Origin: Homarus americanus
Taxonomy: Eukaryota; Arthropoda; Malacostraca; Decapoda; Nephropidae
DNA length: 64,000 bases
Reading direction: 5' to 3'
NCBI RefSeq assembly: GCF_018991925.1
Contig: NW_024735503.1
Coordinates: 3,389,253-3,453,252 of the forward strand
Of this stretch, positions 58,991 to 64,000 are shown piece after piece; the first letter of the stretch is position 1; the number at the start of each line of letters is the position of its first letter. The position numbers and the translations under genes were made by a program. The notes beneath the pieces are model-generated. The model saw only the letters and a program-made list of their open reading frames with translations, did not search any database and was not told the origin of the DNA.

Positions 58991-60169
58991 ATCTTACAAC
59001 AACTCCCTCTTAGAAAGTACTACCCTATACCAAAACATAACAATCAGGACCACCACCACCAGCACCCCACCATCACCATCAACACTACAAGCACACACCA
59101 CTACTACACCACCGTCACCAACACCATTACCGTCTCTAGTGGGTGGCCATTATGTAACTAAAGTAATTAATCTGAATTTTTGTTTGGGCCCCACCTTTGT
59201 GAACGTCTAGCAATGGAAACTTTATAGCCTAAACAAAGCTTATATACATGACAATTTCCAACTTGGCATATTGTTGTTTGATCTTCATCTCTTTTCCATT
59301 GTAAGACCCTAAACTTAAAACCTAGTCTTAAATTTCCAGCAAAACACTGGTAGTTGTGTAGTTTTGAAGCTGTACTGTACTTTTTTTTAACCTTATTCAT
59401 CAATAAACTAGAGAACACAAAATAAGATGTGAAAAGTATGCAGAAGACCAGACAGCCGAACCCTTATCCACTACCTCCTAAGATGTCCCCACACACAACG
59501 CTTCCGTGACGCCTGCTGGACCACCACTCCACGACCCCCTGACGGAGACACAATGATCCTCCCCAAACTGGCCAGATATTATGTAAATAATATTGATTAT
59601 GTGTTAAAGGAATGTCCTTCCTTCCTTCCTAAGGCTTTAGTAAGCCCCTTTATAATATTTATACTGTATATACTTGTCACACTTGCCAGATGCTTCTGGT
59701 GTTATTGTACAGGGGTACCTAGTGACAGCACTAGGATCCCGCTTCCTCTATCAAGGAATAAACAATTGAAATAGAAAAAAAATCAAATTGATGTGAAAAG
59801 GTGGTGTCACTGCCAACACTGTTACTAACTTGTAAACACCGTGATGTTCTTTATATCGCTGCTATTATAGCAGTCTGTTTAAAAAATACAGTAATGTACA
59901 TTGGTTAACTGTCTGTGATATTTTTGTTCATTAAATGGTATAAAGCTGTAGCTGCCACCGCCACTCTTACAGAAGAACCGAAGGGAGAATATTCCCTAAG
60001 TAGGCAAATATTTATCTTTTGCTCGAAAGAAATCAATGTGTTTCCTTTAAGAAATTATACCTAGATATCAAAAGCTGGATGTCAGTAACCTACTGACTAT
60101 AACTAAATTGTTTTATTTAATAATCTGGTGTTATAGCACAATATCATGTAAGGCACAATGAGCTTAATG

Positions 60170-60656
60170 CGTTCTTTTTTTTTTTGACCGCTTGGCGATG
60201 TCGCCGTCATGGAAGGATAAAAATTAAACATTGGGTGAGCTATCTTCTTCTAGTAACAGAATCCTTGCCACCACCCATCACCAAACGAGCACCACCATAC
60301 GAATGGTTGCCCCTCGTGTAACGAGGATGGCGGGCCCAAGGGCCACCGAGGCGTGAATTTGTTTAAGGTGTAGAAGTTGTCGCCAACACAACAACCACAC
60401 CCTGAGTTATCGAGTTGCATGACCCAGTGTCAAGGAATAGTCCGAGAAGACCGGACAACTCGCCAACTGAACTGGCTAACCATTACCCTGGAATACGATC
60501 CGCAAATCGATTAACATCGAGGTTTCCAATTACTGTTGGATAGATAGAGGCAAATGGCGTAAAGAAACTTATCCATAGTTTCACCCTGCCCGGGGATCGA
60601 CCCCGGTCTGCTCTCTTGCGAGGCGAGCATGCTGACCATTACACCACAGGTCGCCG
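60170..60656 (-). mobile_element. tRNA-derived SINE, family 2 (copy B, better preserved)
   Basis: On the minus strand the head (60656-60583) reads GACCTGTGGTGTAATGGTCA, then GCTCGCCTCGCAAGAGAGCA, and GGGGTCGATCCCCGGGCAGG. Box A is TGGTGTAATGG (60636-60646) and box B GGGTCGATCCC (60592-60602). The T arm can pair CCGGGGTCGATCCCCGG. The body of about 400 bases ends with the A run (T run at 60173-60185 on the + strand). The structure tRNA head, unrelated body, A tail defines a SINE. Confidence 0.72.
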
Positions 60657-62242
60657 TACAACCACCATCACTATCACCCACCACCACACGACCATCAACA
60701 CACGTCCCAATACCACCCGACCACCAACAATCACCACACGACCATTACCATCACACACATCCACCTGCTACTCCTCTAAACTAGAACTAATCGTCGGAAC
60801 CAATTTAAACGGTAAATGTAAAGGGTGTCAAACAGGAGGTAATCTTGTGTGAGCGCCCTGACTGCCTATCAAGACTCACCCCTTTATTCCCTCTCCATTG
60901 TCCTTCCCCTGATCACCCTGGCAGGCGCCCTGACGCGGTTAGGAGCGGAGGGGGGGGTCGGTAAATATGGTGAGGGGAGGTGAAGGAGGAAGGAAATGCA
61001 TAAGAAAAGGGTGAGGGGTAATTGTATAAAAAGGGGAGGGGAGGAAATCCATTGAATGCGATGGGGAAGGAGAAAGCAGATAGGGAGAGGGAATGCATAG
61101 GGAAGGGGAAGGCTAGGAGATATTGCATAGTTAACTGGTTGGCGACGGACGAGCACACACGATACATGTAGTCACACCACCCTTGGGTGAGAGTTTCATA
61201 TTTTCAGGTATAAGTGAAATTTATGAAGTCTAATTTGCGGAAAAAAATTCTTATTTGCTAATTCTGCCAAAAAAAAGGTTATTAACGCAACATACAGTAG
61301 TATCTTAACATCAAAAAAGATTATTAAGATATCGAGGAACTCCATTTGAGAAAAATCAAATAAATTAAATTTTCACATTATTGTACAAAGGTTACGAGTA
61401 TGTCCTTGTTGGTCGTTAATGCATAAAAAATCTGAATTCTTGATTTTTTCTTCACAAATGATTGAGTGAAACTAGTTTTACTGTTACTACAGTTCATAAA
61501 TCTTAATCAATCCGTACGTTATTTGATTAGAGTATTTGTAATACTTCCCACTTCTGTTCTATTATCTGTCTAAGGTCTAGACTCTAGAGACTCAAAGACA
61601 GTCAAACAACAGCATCCAGCATCCAATTGGCGGGAAACACCTCAGGGACGGCCACCCCCGCCTCATAACTGTGGTAATTATCCCAATCATTCTCATTGTT
61701 TCCTAACTGAACACATTTCTCCTTCACGTCGAGAATAATGGAAATTGACAGGCAATCTTCATCCTCCGTCGATGCTTTAATGTTGACATTGTTACTAAAT
61801 ACATACAAACAAATGGTTAGGCTTGTTCTAAAACACTTATATACAGTACACACATAAAGTAAAATAAATAATAGACCCAGACTTGTCCGAGAAGAATAAA
61901 CAATTGGGTCGTAACACAGGGAGTAGCCTTTCCTCCCTCACGCGCGGATACGACATTTCCATAATAACATAATCAGAATTGTAATAACACTATCGTATTG
62001 GTCATCAGAGACTTACGGAACGAATATGAAAATGACATTATCTCGCCGGTCGCCCGATGGTGGTGATATGAGGTGAGGGGGACGAATCAGATTCCGAGTA
62101 AAGTCACTACTTATTTCTTATTGGCTCTGCCTTGTCCACTTGTCCAATCTGGTGATAGTCAACAGGGTATAAAATGGCTGGAAATGAGAACATCTTACGC
62201 TGATAAACAAGAAGCAGGGTGTAGTTTGTGCTAAGGGTATAC

Positions 62243-62330
<88 letters not shown>

Positions 62331-63249
62331 AATTATCAAATCACGCATAACAATATCAGAGATTTGGGTGGAAATACGTCTTGCGAGAAAAATCAACTCA
62401 TGCTTAAATGAACTAAAATAATGACAAAGAACCTTTACGTGAACGATAGCTGTTTAAATTTAATAAGTCAAGTCCAGGTGCAGGGGTCGGGACACGGTGT
62501 CAGAGATGTGGGTGACGGGATGGCCAGGCCGTCACAGAGGCCCACGTTATGCATACACGATGCTCGTCTCGAGATATACACGTACGTGTCCACACATCCC
62601 CAACTATCGCACGACACACGAGCACAATTTCTAAGATAACTGCTTAGGCCTTAGGGAGTAAAGTACTTCCCCTGCCTTTATTTCACTTGATCATATGATT
62701 AAACACCATAATGCCAACCTAACCTAACCCCAATGCATAACAAGTCACAATTCAAAGAGTGATATTAGGAAACAGATGAGTAGAGGCAGGTATCAAATGG
62801 AAAGAAGAAATGAGTAAATACAATTCTGCTACCGTGTTGATGGTATGGTAAACTGGACTGTATTACACTTCGTGAAAAGGGACACAATATTGAGTGAACA
62901 TTTTTAGGAGTCTGGTATTTTAGGCGCGAGTGATTGTCCGCGAAGCGGTAAAAAAACAAATTGTATGACTGTTATATGTTTTTGTCTCACAGTAAACTTT
63001 TATAATATGTGAAAACGTTTAGTGATAATGTGAAATGCACAAATGGTCTCTAATGTGAGTTTTAATAATTGTTCCTTCATGTACTTACGTATATTATATT
63101 CTTTTGAAATGTGGTGGTGTGACTGAAGAATGGCTTTCACCCACACATCTTTCTGGTTACACTAAGCAGTTTTAGAACAGGTAGAGATTAAAACGTCTGT
63201 ATGTAGGAGTAGAGTTCGTTTGTGTTGTAGTGGATACTCTCCCCTGCAA

Positions 63250-63425
63250 CTGCTGATTGGCCACTTGCCGTACGCTTACCAGTCAACCAGCGGCGAGTTC
63301 CACAAATCAGCCCTCGCGTTCGAACTGCGCAGTGATTGGTCAGTTCCCGCCTTCATCTTAGCCAATCAGTAGCATTTCTCATCTTTGCATTTCGATTCTT
63401 GATCCGGTAGAATGATATAAATACC
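63250..63425 (+). promoter_or_regulatory. CCAAT-box cluster with TATA box, promoter-like site 2 (copy B)
   Basis: Inverted CCAAT at 63255 and 63334, CCAAT at 63362, TTTGCAT at about 63384, and TATAAATA at 63416-63423. Here the downstream sequence is available. The first ATG (63428) opens a 71-residue frame rich in Pro/Gln/Thr/His with no recognised domain, so a non-coding or short transcript, or a first exon, are alternatives. Confidence 0.42.
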
Positions 63426-63435
63426 CCATGCCTCG

Positions 63436-64000
63436 CACTATCCAACAACCCCAAGTCCCTCCAAATTCCACCATTATTCTTCAAGTCCAGTTCCCGCACC
63501 ACCAATCTACGCATCTGCATCAAGATTTCTTCACACTTTACTTCATCCATCGATCGATCGAATTGAACCCCCCCCCGCAAGACAAAGCATTACATAATAC
63601 TACAACTCTCCAGAACCAAATCAAACATACCCAACCTCTGTGACAGCCACTCTCAACAAAATCGACCTTACTCAAGACTGAAACCAATCAACCTATATCC
63701 CATTCTCATCTCCGTTCACGGGTAGAGTGATTGGCGGTACTGACGTGGTTTGAGGTCTTTCTCTCTTGCTGAAATCCTTCCTTACTTATCCTGGCCGAGG
63801 CACCTGCTTATATTTAAGTATTCGTGCTAGAGCCCCTCCAGTGGAGCACACCTCACAGTAGGTGGGATTGTGTGTGTCCGTTGGAGGTCGGGGGAACACA
63901 GGCCAATCCGGCAGTGGAAAAACAGTGATAGTGCAGTTACAACACTGTCCGGGGGTCGCCTAAAGGCACACTAAGAAGGGTCTTCAATAACCTTCTTTAT
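63436..64000. other. Sequence beyond the duplication, no gene recognised
   Basis: A CA- and CT-rich stretch (63440-63710) is followed by mixed DNA with an acceptor-like cacacctcacag at about 63858. The 71-residue frame from 63428 is the only long one following the TATA box. Nothing is homologous to copy A because the gap removes that part. Confidence 0.4.

Larger units (their letters stand above)
52716..63435 (+). repeat. Large duplicated segment, copy B
   Basis: Copy B of the segment at 42023-52479, 10.72 kb, beginning tggtggaggggacagcagaa and sharing the end ccccatgcctcg at 63435. It is colinear with copy A over its whole length, with dense small indels. No protein-coding gene is recognised. 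Microsatellites correspond pairwise: (GT)n at 54607-54634, (CA)n at 58373-58408, (TA)n at 62245-62325. Confidence 0.93.

Noticed and set aside
60583..60656. A functional tRNA gene
   Set aside because: The acceptor stem does not pair convincingly and the head runs straight into a SINE body with an A tail.
42023..63435. True tandem gene duplication
   Set aside because: No gene is present in the unit, and the position of the N gap and noisy indels favour an assembly overlap; kept as an open alternative in the findings.

Overview
The window is animal nuclear DNA, most likely from a malacostracan (decapod) crustacean. It has spliced genes with GT/AG introns, degenerate TTAGG-type (CCTAA) blocks, CR1-like and Tx1-like LINE relics, tRNA-derived SINEs and a very heavy load of micro- and minisatellites. 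The species is not identifiable from sequence alone. There is no bacterial or organellar gene organisation.

Two real protein genes are supported, both on the + strand. (1) At 7.7-11.6 kb, five phase-compatible exons encode the N-terminal 682 residues of a chimeric receptor: signal peptide, pentraxin-like domain, C-type-lectin-like domain, LDL-receptor class A module, then the ligand-binding domain of a Cys-loop (pentameric ligand-gated) ion channel with the Cys-loop CHFDLRMYPWDQQQC. One further ligand-binding-domain exon is possible at 14.46-14.54 kb. The membrane-spanning exons were not found. (2) At 22.1-24.3 kb, three coding exons give a 218-residue bHLH transcription factor of the NHLH/HEN1 (Drosophila HLH4C) family. 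Its bHLH lies at the extreme C terminus, ending NHVLDV-stop.

Layout. 0-1.1 kb: no gene seen. 1.1-5.65 kb: decayed Tx1/L1-like LINE on the minus strand. 5.76-7.02 kb: internally deleted CR1-like LINE (+). 7.7-11.6 kb: chimeric receptor. 11.8-13.5 kb: CCTAA block, a foldback element bounded by TA repeats, and two minisatellites. 14.1-14.3 kb: CCAAT/GC-box cluster. 14.75-15.42 kb: minisatellite with a 244-bp higher-order period. 15.94-16.57 kb: PIF/Harbinger-type element with TTA target duplications. 18.2-20.7 kb: a second CR1-like LINE with reverse transcriptase. 22-24.3 kb: NHLH gene. 25-42 kb: mostly tandem repeats, with 20-bp, 34-bp and 28-bp minisatellites, then C-rich (30.1-35.1 kb) and G-rich (36.1-42.0 kb) tracts of opposite strand asymmetry. 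42.0-63.4 kb: two near-identical copies of a 10.5-10.7 kb segment on either side of a run of 100 Ns, most simply an unmerged contig overlap or haplotig rather than a biological duplication. Each copy carries two tRNA-headed SINE-like elements and two TATA/CCAAT promoter-like sites. 63.4-64.0 kb: sequence outside the duplication, no gene seen.

The most interesting object is the chimeric receptor. It joins pattern-recognition modules usually found in secreted immune proteins to a neurotransmitter-type channel domain. From memory, chimeric immune-neuronal receptors have been reported from a lobster genome, so the general class may be known, but the pentraxin/CTLD/LDLa/Cys-loop order seen here deserves full gene reconstruction. 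Most long open frames elsewhere are artefacts of tandem repeats and are not annotated as genes.
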